Below, one piece after another: positions 16,873 through 24,690 of a stretch of 64,000 nucleotides of DNA (its first letter is position 1; each line of letters opens with the position of its first letter). The DNA lies in assembly GCA_900540855.1 (NCBI GenBank), contig UQHK01000002.1:124001-188000 (forward strand), in the 5' to 3' direction. Under the pieces are notes generated by a model. It ran no database searches and had not been told where the DNA came from. It saw only the letters and a list, made by a program, of their open reading frames with translations. Source of the stretch: an uncultured Collinsella sp. (GTDB lineage Bacteria > Actinomycetota > Coriobacteriia > Coriobacteriales > Coriobacteriaceae). The position numbers and the translations under genes were made by a program.

Positions 16873-17086
16873 ACAACGCGATGTCCTTAGCGGCCGCAGC
16901 GGCGTCGATAACCGACGTCGAGGCAACGCCATGGGATGCCGCCCGCTCAACCAGCGCCGCCAAGCGCCCATCGGTGCCGGCACGCCAAAGTCCCGCGATC
17001 GCCAGCACGATCGATAACAGCGCCACCGTGACGATGGCGTATTCGACCGTCGCCTGGGCAGATTCCTCACGCAGGACATCATGCAT
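16868..17086 (-). CDS. Small Flp/TadE-like pilin, 72 aa
   Basis: Begins MHDVLREESAQATVEYAIV, then a hydrophobic helix (TVALLSIVLAIAGLW) and a short Ala-rich tail. Its A|Q-A-T-V-E-Y cleavage region matches the main pilin. It is too short for TadE, so it is either a second Flp-type pilin or a minor subunit. It sits 1 bp after the stop of the 17088-17651 gene. Confidence 0.8.
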   Translation of the reverse strand: MHDVLREESAQATVEYAIVTVALLSIVLAIAGLWRAGTDGRLAALVERAASHGVASTSVIDAAAAAKDIALY

Positions 17087-17087
17087 T

Positions 17088-17651
17088 TCACGATCCCTCC
17101 TTTGAGTCCGTTGCCTGCGGGCTCAGGCGCACGGCGCGCAGACGACACGAAGCATCGCCAGCATCCGCGGCAATTGTCACCATATCGACCCAGCCGCGTT
17201 CGTCGCGCACGATGGCGCCCCACACGTTTCCCTTGATGTCGAGATAGCCGCTCAGAGCAAGTTGCGCCGTGGGTACCTCGCGATAGGCACGCAGCATATC
17301 CGCCGCCGCTTCGGTCATCGGTCGGTCCTCGGACCATGCAAGCCGGACCGCAATCGCGTTGCCCTCAGGCGAATCCGTCGCAGTGCCAGACCGCTTGTCG
17401 AGCGTCCGCAGAAAGGTTTGCGCCGTGACAGCGACATCCGAATCGTCCGCATCTCGCATCTCATCTTTTTGAGACGCCACCGCCGAATCTGAGCCCAAAT
17501 CGGAGGCGGTCCCAGGACGCTGCTGCCGCGCGGCGTTAAGCCCCCAAAGCACCGCCGCTATCGCCACGGTCAGGCAAGCAAACACCAGCAGCACCCCGAT
17601 GGGGCGCTCGCCCTCTACAGGCTGTTGATGCCCTCGCTGATAGCGTTCCAT
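17088..17651 (-). CDS. Membrane-anchored protein of the Tad operon, 187 aa
   Basis: No family recognised. A basic, Pro/Gln-containing N-terminus, one membrane helix (GVLLVFACLTVAIAAVLWGL), then an exported domain of about 140 residues with an acidic linker (KDEMRDADDSDV) and a C-terminal part rich in small beta-strand segments (VRDERGWVDMVTIAADAG). The start overlaps the pilin gene by 37 bp. Context places it in pilus assembly, perhaps as a periplasm-facing chaperone or platform component; this is inference only. Confidence 0.7.
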   Translation of the reverse strand: MERYQRGHQQPVEGERPIGVLLVFACLTVAIAAVLWGLNAARQQRPGTASDLGSDSAVASQKDEMRDADDSDVAVTAQTFLRTLDKRSGTATDSPEGNAIAVRLAWSEDRPMTEAAADMLRAYREVPTAQLALSGYLDIKGNVWGAIVRDERGWVDMVTIAADAGDASCRLRAVRLSPQATDSKEGS

Positions 17652-17848
17652 AGATCTTGGACCTTGCCCTTAAATGCGACGATGGCGATAATCGCGATCA
17701 CCACGAGCACGCCGACCAAGATGGCATACTCGGTGGTACCCTGTGCACTCTCCTCCTGCAATAGTTCCTTGGCGCGCTGACGAACATGTGCCGCCCGGCA
17801 AAACGCCCAGCCCTGGACCTTGCCAGCAGCGTCAGTCATCGTGTTCAT
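17615..17848 (-). CDS. flp: Flp-type major pilin
   Basis: 77 aa. A 34-residue leader (longer than usual) ends with E-E-S-A-Q-G-T-T-E-Y, followed by a hydrophobic helix (AILVGVLVVIAIIAIVAF) and a short tail ending W-N-A-I-S-E-G-I-N-S-L. Cleavage between A and Q puts Glu at +5 and Tyr at +6 as in Flp pilins. It is preceded by tadC, with 10 bp between. It is probably the most abundant product of the operon. Confidence 0.88.
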   Translation of the reverse strand: MNTMTDAAGKVQGWAFCRAAHVRQRAKELLQEESAQGTTEYAILVGVLVVIAIIAIVAFKGKVQDLWNAISEGINSL

Positions 17849-17858
17849 GTATTCCTCC

Positions 17859-18500
17859 CTACATCATCCCGCCTGCTCCCAGCAGCGGGCCCAATATGGA
17901 CAGAAGCAACGCCGGCAAGATGAGCGTGCCGGTGGGAATCAGCAGCTTGACGGGTGCACGCTCGATCTCGCGCTCGACCGCGGCGCGATGAGCCGCACGG
18001 ATCTCGCGACTTTGAGCGGCCAGCGTCTCGGCAAGTGGGGCACCCAGGGCGAGCGCCTGCCCCACCGTGATGGCAAAGGTCTCGAGCGCTCGCACGTCCA
18101 GGTCGCGCGCGGCGGCCAACAACTCGTCCTCACGCGTGCCCACGCCCACCTGCCACGCCATACAGGCGCGTTCAAGGCGAAGAGCCAGCACTGACCGGCG
18201 GTTGGCGCAGAAAATCTCAAGCGCCGCATCAAACGAAAGACCGGCCGAAAGACCCAAGCGCACAACATCGATCATCTCGGACACTTCGCCGAGCGACACT
18301 CGCGCCGGGCCGCCCGCTCCAACCGCGCCCTTCACTCGCGCGGTCAGAGCATCGACCACCGAGCGACCCGCGGCAGCGACCAGCACCGCCTCGCGCATGC
18401 AGGCCCCTGCGATCTTGCGTGCATCCGCCCGATCCAAACCCGTCGCGACAAATACACTCAGGGCGCACAGGCAAGCCGCAACTGCAACCGGGGCGCTCAT
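17859..18500 (-). CDS. tadC: TadC-like inner-membrane platform protein
   Basis: 213 aa from the ATG at 18500, whose ATGA overlaps the tadB stop. A T2SF-type domain is visible: E-M-I-D-V-V-R-L-G-L-S-A-G-L-S-F-D-A-A-L and the second conserved half around F-A-I-T-V-G-Q-A-L-A-L-G. Membrane helices flank it at the N-terminus (VAVAACLCALSVFV) and C-terminus (LILPALLLSILGPLL). With TadB it forms the platform that couples the TadA ATPase to pilin extraction. It is shorter than the usual ~290 aa, with a reduced N-terminal region. Confidence 0.88.
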   Translation of the reverse strand: MSAPVAVAACLCALSVFVATGLDRADARKIAGACMREAVLVAAAGRSVVDALTARVKGAVGAGGPARVSLGEVSEMIDVVRLGLSAGLSFDAALEIFCANRRSVLALRLERACMAWQVGVGTREDELLAAARDLDVRALETFAITVGQALALGAPLAETLAAQSREIRAAHRAAVEREIERAPVKLLIPTGTLILPALLLSILGPLLGAGGMM

Positions 18501-19423
18501 AGCTCCACCCGCATAATGCGCCGGATAACCACCAGGGCAACGGCGTTGAGGGCAAGACCCAGCACCACAGCGCCCGCGCCGGCAGGCGTCGCAAGACCGC
18601 GACGAAAATCTGCCGAAAGCAGCGCCAACACCGCGCACATGCCCGCCGGCATCGCCGCGACCATATGCGCAGACATGCGAGCCTGCGACGTCTTAACATC
18701 CAGGCGGCGCTTGAGCTCAATGCGCTCCCCCACCATGCTCGACGCCTCGGACAGTAAGTCGGCAAGCGGAGCGCCGGTGCGCTGAGACACCTTAAGCGCC
18801 AAGGTCACAAGCGAAAGACCGGGGGCGTCGATACGCACGAGCAAGTCATCGAGCGCGTCGGTCGCCGAGATGCCGCAATCGATCGCCGCCGCCACCCGCA
18901 AAAACTCGGTATGCACTGGCTCTTGCGCATGAGCGCCCACAAAGCGCATGCCCTGGGCCAGCGAATGTCCCGAGGCAAGCGACATGGAAAGTGCGGTAAA
19001 CGCCTCGGGCATTGCCTCTTCTGCATCGTGTTGCTCGCGCCGGCTCTCAAAGCCATCCCGAGCGGCACCAACGGCAAACGGAGCAACAAGTCCCAAGGCA
19101 AATCCGAGGGGCGATAACGACACCATCGTTAGTAAAACGCAGCAGACACCGCTCGATAGCAGCAGAAACGCCAAACGTCCCGAAGCATCTTCGATCACGA
19201 GGCCAAGGCGATGCGCCGGAGCCAGCGATGCCCACGAACGGGCGATCTTTTTCAGCAGATCGTTTTCCACCAGCTCACGCGGCAGCTTCTCTGCCACCAT
19301 CTCGAGCGCCTGACGTGCCAGCTCCGCCAGCGGTACCTGCGGCACACGAGGTTCCGCCCCGCACGCCGTCGCGACAGAAAGCCCTGCCAAGCCCCCTACG
19401 ACGAGGGGCACAGTGATCTCCAT
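18497..19423 (-). CDS. tadB: TadB-like inner-membrane platform protein
   Basis: 308 aa with membrane segments near the N-terminus, at ~85-120 (LAFLLLSSGVCCVLLT, GFALGLVAPF) and at the C-terminus (AGAVVLGLALNAVALVVI). The T2SF domain contains M-P-E-A-F-T-A-L-S-M-S-L-A-S-G-H-S-L-A-Q-G and L-V-T-L-A-L-K-V-S-Q-R-T-G-A-P-L, a typical pair of repeats. It overlaps tadA by 28 bp and tadC by 4 bp. Confidence 0.9.
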   Translation of the reverse strand: MEITVPLVVGGLAGLSVATACGAEPRVPQVPLAELARQALEMVAEKLPRELVENDLLKKIARSWASLAPAHRLGLVIEDASGRLAFLLLSSGVCCVLLTMVSLSPLGFALGLVAPFAVGAARDGFESRREQHDAEEAMPEAFTALSMSLASGHSLAQGMRFVGAHAQEPVHTEFLRVAAAIDCGISATDALDDLLVRIDAPGLSLVTLALKVSQRTGAPLADLLSEASSMVGERIELKRRLDVKTSQARMSAHMVAAMPAGMCAVLALLSADFRRGLATPAGAGAVVLGLALNAVALVVIRRIMRVEL

Positions 19424-20724
19424 TCGTCCACCTCCTCTTGTGTGAGCGTCCCCGACCGCAGGCCTTCTGCGATAAACGGCGGCTCGCGGTCAAGCGTCCA
19501 GGTGCGCTCGGCGGCATCGAACGTCACATAGCGCTCGAGCTCTACGCCGCCCGATGCGGCGCGTCGCACCCCCGAATACGAGGAGACGAAGCGCCTGCCA
19601 TCGGCGTGGCGCTCGGACATCACGATACCGTCGAGTGCCATGGCAATCTGCTCCTCGATGAGCTCGCTCGGCAGATCGATGCCATAACGTGCAAGCAACG
19701 TCAGACGCACCACGGTCTCCTGTTCTGAACCCGCATGAAGCGTGGTGAGCGACCCGTCGTGGCCCGTGTTCATGGCCTGCAACATGTCGCAGCACTCGGC
19801 ACCGCGCACCTCGCCCACCACGATGCGGTCGGGGCGCATGCGCAGGGCATTAGTCACCAGGTCGCGGATCGTCACCGCGCCCTCGCCTTCAATTGAAGCC
19901 TCGCGCGCCTCTAGGCGCACCACGTGCGGATGATGCGCAAACTTGAGCTCGGCAGAGTCCTCGATCGTCACGATGCGCTCGCCGGTGGAAATCTCACATG
20001 ACAACGCGTTGAGCAGGGTGGTCTTACCAGATCCCGTGCCTCCCGCAACCGCCAGGTCCTGTCGCAGCGACACCGCGCACGACAGCAGCTGCGCATACCA
20101 AAGCGGCAGCGATCCCAACCCCACGAGCTCGTCCAGCGAGCAGATACGGTCCGAGAACTTTCGGATGGTGAGAATCGGTCCGTCAATCGCCACAGGCGGA
20201 ATCACCGCGTTGACGCGATAGCCCGTTTTGAGGCGGGCGTTGACGATGGGGCTGCGCTCGTCGATACGGCGGCCAAGTGGCGAGATGATGCGGTCGATAA
20301 GCACACGGATCTGCTCATCATCCTCAAACGCATGCTCGATGGGGTACAAGACGCCGCCGCGTTCAAAGAAAGCCGAGCGGCAGCCGTTGATCATGATCTC
20401 GGTAACGGTGTCGTCCTCGATGAGCGGCTGCAACGGCCCCAAGCCCACCACGTCATCCAAAATCTCGTCGATGATGGTCTCGCGCTCGGGCGTCGCGAGA
20501 TCGGTCGGCTCCTCAACATTGAGCGCCGCCTCCACCGCAGGACGCAATTCCGAGCGGGCAAGTGCCGGGTCGATATAGGCGCTGATACGCGCCACTTCGT
20601 CGTAACCCATGCGGTCCATCACGGCGCGCTTGGTGCGTCGTTTCACGGCGCGGCGACGCCCCACATCTACAGGCGCTGCCGCCGCCGCAGCGCCGGCAGC
20701 CTTAATCCTCGTTTGCAGGCTCAT
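19396..20724 (-). CDS. tadA: TadA/CpaF secretion ATPase
   Basis: Hexameric AAA+-like ATPase that powers pilin assembly (and in some species retraction) from the cytosolic side. Walker A is G-G-T-G-S-G-K-T (228-235), the Asp box T-I-E-D-S-A-E-L follows, Walker B-like R-P-D-R-I-V-V-G-E-V-R-G comes next, and the His box is T-G-H-D-G-S-L-T-T-L-H-A. 442 aa, normal for the family. A basic, Ala-rich N-terminus (residues 10-35) precedes the N-terminal domain. Start overlaps tadZ by 4 bp. Confidence 0.95.
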   Translation of the reverse strand: MSLQTRIKAAGAAAAAAPVDVGRRRAVKRRTKRAVMDRMGYDEVARISAYIDPALARSELRPAVEAALNVEEPTDLATPERETIIDEILDDVVGLGPLQPLIEDDTVTEIMINGCRSAFFERGGVLYPIEHAFEDDEQIRVLIDRIISPLGRRIDERSPIVNARLKTGYRVNAVIPPVAIDGPILTIRKFSDRICSLDELVGLGSLPLWYAQLLSCAVSLRQDLAVAGGTGSGKTTLLNALSCEISTGERIVTIEDSAELKFAHHPHVVRLEAREASIEGEGAVTIRDLVTNALRMRPDRIVVGEVRGAECCDMLQAMNTGHDGSLTTLHAGSEQETVVRLTLLARYGIDLPSELIEEQIAMALDGIVMSERHADGRRFVSSYSGVRRAASGGVELERYVTFDAAERTWTLDREPPFIAEGLRSGTLTQEEVDEWRSLCPSS

Positions 20725-22373
20725 CGCTGATCACCCTCGCGCGACCAGGGAAGGCGGATACGCGGGCGTTCGGTGCGCGTTGCACGGTCGGCGACCATAT
20801 CGCTCCAAGGGCCGACGGCGCACCCCAGTTCCACGAGCATCTCGCGCGTGGCCTCGCGCACGCTAGTCGCAAAAGCGCTGGTCTGCCCCACTGCCTCGTC
20901 AGCGCGCCCAAACGCCATGAGCGCGGCGAGATCCTGCCCGCCATCGGCGATACGAATCTTGGAGCTTAACGCACAGGCAATCTCAAAGCGCATGGCGACG
21001 TCCTCGTCTGCCCCGCGCGCACCGAACCGGTTGAACACGGCGCTCATGCGCGTGCGCGGCACACCTACTCGACCTGCCAGTTCAATGACGCGCGATGCCG
21101 ATGCCGCGGACGACACCGCCGCATCGCCAACGACCAGGCAACGGTCGCTCGCCGCCACCGCAGCCGCCACGGCGTCGCCCCAAAAGACCGAGGTATCGAT
21201 AAAGACCACGTCGGATTCGCGACGCAGAACATCAAGCAGTAGCTCCACCGGACGTGCCATGAGCTCGGCTTGCTCGGGCGCCGCGACGGGACCCCAGAGC
21301 GTAACGCCCGGCGCCACGCGCATCGAAGCGGCTACGATATCCGGCTCGGTGAGCATGCCCGCCGCCGACGGCTCGATAAGTGCCGCCATATCGCGCGGAG
21401 CATCGACGCCTAACAAGTCGTAAAGGTTTCCAAACATCAGGTCCAGGTCGAGCACGGCGGCACGCAAGCCCAACAGCGACGATGTGTGTGCCATGGTGGC
21501 AACGATCGTCGACTTGCCGCAACCGCCCGAACCCGAAATAGCGCAGATGACTGGAGCTCGATGCGGCGGAGCGGTAGCGTCTGCCGGCGGCATCGGAGGC
21601 GGCGGGGCGGGCGTCGGTGACAGCGTCCCCGTCTCCCCCGCCGCAACCACGTGCTGCGTCCAAGCCGGCATGGCTGCTTGTTCGGTCTGCGAGGCAGGCT
21701 CGTTCTGCGCAATCTGCTCATGCTGCATCAGCGACAACTCGCCGCACCCGGCAAGGCCCTCAACTTCGTCGAGTTCATCCGCCAGATTCACGCCGTGCAC
21801 GTATCCCATATCTACTGCCGGGGAGTCGCCAGCATGCTGCGCCGGCCCTCCAGCGTCATCGTATACAAGGGGGTTCCGGGGGCGCCGACCATGCTCGGCT
21901 TCCGCTTTTCCATAATCATCAACACGCGGGCCTCTTGTAGCGCGAGGCGCCCCGGGTTCCCTATCAACAAAAGCATCGGGCTCAATCGTCATGCGCCGAT
22001 CGGAATCAACCGCTCCCTCGCCCGCGCGCCCGTTGCCGCATATACTGTGTGCAGCGATGACCTCGGTCGCCCCCGCGCGAAACAGCCCCTCGATATCCGA
22101 CGGATCGAGCGCTTCTATCAACACGACCACGCGACTCACGCGGCCTTCGGCCGTCAGGCGCGCAACAGTCTTGCGCACATCTTCGGTATCAAACAGAGAC
22201 GCCGCGATGATGGCAGCCCCGCGGCGCGACGGAAACGCCCGCGCCATGGAAACCAGCCCGTCCAGGTCACCCACGCGAAGCACCTGTGCACCCGCATCAC
22301 GGCCCTCGACTTCCCGCTGCAACAGCCCGTAATCGCCGCACGCGCAGCACGCAAGCCAGATCGCCTTCATCAC
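20721..22373 (-). CDS. tadZ: TadZ/CpaE-like pilus localisation ATPase
   Basis: MinD-like protein that places the pilus machine. The N-terminal ~130 residues look like a degenerate receiver domain (VLIEALDPSDIEGLFRAGATEVI). A long low-complexity linker of about 170 residues, rich in P, A, D and E, follows. The C-terminal ParA/MinD ATPase has a deviant P-loop G-S-G-G-C-G-K-S-T, A-V-L-D-L-D-L-M-F-G-N and V-F-I-D-T-S-V. At 550 aa it is longer than typical CpaE (~400-500) because of the linker. Overlaps tadA and cpaB by 4 bp each. Confidence 0.86.
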   Translation of the reverse strand: MMKAIWLACCACGDYGLLQREVEGRDAGAQVLRVGDLDGLVSMARAFPSRRGAAIIAASLFDTEDVRKTVARLTAEGRVSRVVVLIEALDPSDIEGLFRAGATEVIAAHSICGNGRAGEGAVDSDRRMTIEPDAFVDREPGAPRATRGPRVDDYGKAEAEHGRRPRNPLVYDDAGGPAQHAGDSPAVDMGYVHGVNLADELDEVEGLAGCGELSLMQHEQIAQNEPASQTEQAAMPAWTQHVVAAGETGTLSPTPAPPPPMPPADATAPPHRAPVICAISGSGGCGKSTIVATMAHTSSLLGLRAAVLDLDLMFGNLYDLLGVDAPRDMAALIEPSAAGMLTEPDIVAASMRVAPGVTLWGPVAAPEQAELMARPVELLLDVLRRESDVVFIDTSVFWGDAVAAAVAASDRCLVVGDAAVSSAASASRVIELAGRVGVPRTRMSAVFNRFGARGADEDVAMRFEIACALSSKIRIADGGQDLAALMAFGRADEAVGQTSAFATSVREATREMLVELGCAVGPWSDMVADRATRTERPRIRLPWSREGDQR

Positions 22374-23029
22374 TCGTCGCCTCCGCTCTTTTTGCCGCGC
22401 GCCGTGGCGGGAATCGTCAAGCTGACCGTTCCCTTGCCCGAGGCTCCCAGCAGTTCCTTGACGTCTTCGGGGTCAGCCGCCAGCGTCACCCATTCGATCT
22501 TGCCCTCGCGCGTGGCACCGGAATCCTCACTGGTATCGATCACGTACGCGCCGCACAGCCGATCGGTCACGCCGTCTTTTTGCACATACACATCCACGTA
22601 GCTGCCCACGCCCGTAGCACCGCCGACCGAGTGCTCGGCATCGACCGCCACCGAAACGGCGACCTTGCCCTTAGGCACCTCGAGCTTGCGGCTCTCGACC
22701 TTGGTGTAGACATTGCAGATCACGGCGTTTTTGGGAATACGCGAAGTCGTCACGTCGCCGCGCACCTGGCGCAGCTCGGTCGCCGCGTCACGCGGCAGCA
22801 GACTCGTCAGCCACTCCTGGGTTATGACATTGGTCTCATCGAGGGTCTCGCCCACATCGATATCGCGCGCCGCGACGCATACCTCGACGCGATCGCCACC
22901 GTACTTGGCCAAGGTCTCAGCCTGGACCTGTTCGGCTTGTGAGCGGATCGATGAGCCGTAAACCATGCAGAGCAGAGCAGCGAGCACGCCCGCGACCAGA
23001 CTGATGGCGATGCGCTTGCTCTTGTTCAC
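22370..23029 (-). CDS. cpaB: CpaB/RcpC-like pilus assembly protein
   Basis: First gene of the Tad operon. I prefer the GTG at 23029 (RBS AGAGGAG six bases upstream) to the ATG at 23044 that overlaps that RBS. 219 aa: membrane helix (IAISLVAGVLAALLCMVY), then an SAF domain (V-C-V-A-A-R-D-I-D-V-G-E-T-L-D, I-P-K-N-A-V-I) and a C-terminal beta domain. In Gram-negatives RcpC works beside a secretin; here no secretin is present, as expected for a monoderm envelope. Confidence 0.85.
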   Translation of the reverse strand: MNKSKRIAISLVAGVLAALLCMVYGSSIRSQAEQVQAETLAKYGGDRVEVCVAARDIDVGETLDETNVITQEWLTSLLPRDAATELRQVRGDVTTSRIPKNAVICNVYTKVESRKLEVPKGKVAVSVAVDAEHSVGGATGVGSYVDVYVQKDGVTDRLCGAYVIDTSEDSGATREGKIEWVTLAADPEDVKELLGASGKGTVSLTIPATARGKKSGGDE

Positions 23030-23139
23030 GGCCGCTCCTCTCATGGCAGTGCCGGGCGAATGCCCGTACCACCATTGTCTGGGCGGTCAGAGTGCAAAGC
23101 GGCGCAATCGCAATCTTGGTTTTCGATGTCAAACCAATC

Positions 23140-23191
23140 GCTGACCAAAAGCTGACCAGCCCGTCAAGCTCGTGGCAAGGTTTTGGTCAGC
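23140..23191. promoter_or_regulatory. Inverted GCTGACCAAAA repeat upstream of the Tad operon
   Basis: GCTGACCAAAA at 23140-23150 and its complement at 23181-23191, with a second TGACC direct copy 11 bp on. An 18-base string CTGACCAAAAGCTGACCA is also present at 56679-56696. It is a candidate operator 111-162 bp before cpaB or a small repeat. Confidence 0.4.
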
Positions 23192-23230
23192 ACGTCAGCA
23201 AACTGCATGTTTCGAGGCTTTTCCGCAGCA

Positions 23231-23263
23231 AAAAGCCGTCTCCCGAACAGTTGGGAAACGGCT
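23231..23263 (-). terminator. rsgA terminator
   Basis: AGCCGT-TCCC/GGGA-ACGGCT stem followed on the minus strand by TTTTTGC; 18 bp after the rsgA stop. Confidence 0.7.
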
Positions 23264-23280
23264 GTCATAGGAAAAATCAA

Positions 23281-24465
23281 TTACAGATGGACATCGGGAT
23301 CGAGCATTTGAGCACTCACGCGCATGGATAACGCCAGGTTTTGGAACGTTTCCAGACGCAGGCTATCGATCTGCCCGGCGTCCTCGGCCTCGCGAACGGC
23401 GCAACCCGGCTCATGGGTATGCGTGCAATCGCCAAACCGGCACGCGCGCGATGCCTCGACAATCTCGGGGAAGGCGCGGGCCAGTCCCCGCTCGTGACCC
23501 ACGAGCGGTAGGCTGCGCAGGCCCGGGGCATCGGCGATCACGCCGGCGTCGCCCGGCAGCGTCACCATCACGCGCGCGACGGTAGTGTGACGGCCCTGGT
23601 CGTCGCGTTCGCGCACACCGCCGGTCGCCAACGTATCGTGGCCCAGCAGCGCATTGAGCAGCGTCGACTTGCCGGCACCCGACTCGCCCAGAATCATGGC
23701 GCAGCTCCCGGCAGGCACGCAGGCACGGACCTCGTCCAGGCCGCGGCCCTCGGCAGAGGACGTCACGATCACGCGCACGTCCGGACCCACCAGGCGGCGC
23801 ACGCGGTCCAGATCGCGCTCGAGTTCCTCGGCATCGCAGCGGTCAGCTTTGGTGAGTACCACCACCGGCTCGGCATCGCAGTCGAGCGCCAATACCAGCG
23901 AACGCGCCACACGGTCGAGCAGCACCTCGCCGGCACCGAGCGCCTGCACGATTAGCACGCTATCCACGTTGGAGCAGAGCACCTGGCGCTCTCCGCGGGC
24001 ACGGCCGCGCCAACGCTCAAAGCTCGTACGGCGCGGCAGCACGCATTCAATCACGCCCATATCGTGCCCGGGAGCGCGGCGCACCGCCACACGATCGCCC
24101 ACGGCAGGCAGCAGGACCTCGTCCCCACCGCGCGACTTGGCAAATCCCACGGCATGCTCGGCGCGGAAGGTATCGTCGGCAGTCGCCACCAGCGGAAACC
24201 CACGATCCAAGCGCACCACGGCGCCAAGCTGCATCTGCTCGGGCTCCTCGGCATGTGCGCAGAAATCATCAAAGGCAGCCTGCTGAGCTTCATCGACCGG
24301 CAGGTCATCAAACGCCGGAACATCCTGCAGCGCGTCAAGCCCCGGTACACTCGCCAGCAACTCCTCAGCAGATGCAGGGGGTTCGGTCGCGAGCTTCCGA
24401 CGACGATCACGCTTAGCCCGCGCCCCCGTCGTCTTTTTCTTCGCCTTAGCCTTAGCCTTAGCCAC
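23281..24465 (-). CDS. rsgA: Ribosome small subunit-dependent GTPase
   Basis: Circularly permuted GTPase that checks and releases late 30S subunits. Order of motifs: G4 (V-L-T-K-A-D-R), G5-like S-S-A-E-G, G1 (G-E-S-G-A-G-K-S-T), switch T-T-V-A-R, G3 (D-A-P-G-L-R). The C-terminal zinc site reads C-R-F-G-D-C-T-H-T-H-E-P-G-C. The GTG at 24465 has GGGAGG before it and starts a Lys/Ala-rich tail (VAKAKAKAKKKTTGARAKR) that may contact rRNA; upstream in-frame sequence is noncoding. 394 aa. Confidence 0.93.
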   Translation of the reverse strand: MAKAKAKAKKKTTGARAKRDRRRKLATEPPASAEELLASVPGLDALQDVPAFDDLPVDEAQQAAFDDFCAHAEEPEQMQLGAVVRLDRGFPLVATADDTFRAEHAVGFAKSRGGDEVLLPAVGDRVAVRRAPGHDMGVIECVLPRRTSFERWRGRARGERQVLCSNVDSVLIVQALGAGEVLLDRVARSLVLALDCDAEPVVVLTKADRCDAEELERDLDRVRRLVGPDVRVIVTSSAEGRGLDEVRACVPAGSCAMILGESGAGKSTLLNALLGHDTLATGGVRERDDQGRHTTVARVMVTLPGDAGVIADAPGLRSLPLVGHERGLARAFPEIVEASRACRFGDCTHTHEPGCAVREAEDAGQIDSLRLETFQNLALSMRVSAQMLDPDVHL

Positions 24466-24513
24466 AAACGCCTCCCAGCACCAAAAATCACAACTGAGCA
24501 GGTATTTTCCCAC

Positions 24514-24549
24514 AAAAAAGAGTCGGTCGAGCAAATGCTCGACCGACTC
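24514..24549 (-). terminator. Terminator after the Ca2+-ATPase gene
   Basis: Perfect 14-bp stem GAGTCGGTCGAGCA/TGCTCGACCGACTC with a two-base loop, then TTTTTT on the minus strand, about 140 bp after the ATPase stop. Confidence 0.85.
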
Positions 24550-24690
24550 ACACACTTTCCCTCAGCCTTTATCATCCACACGGGAGAAAAGTCAGCAACG
24601 TCACCGCAGGGCCCGCAGCGCGAAGCGCGAGGACCAGCGAAGAAGAAACCCCGCAGGCGGTCGGGCCGGTGGGAAGGATGGCCTTTCGAC

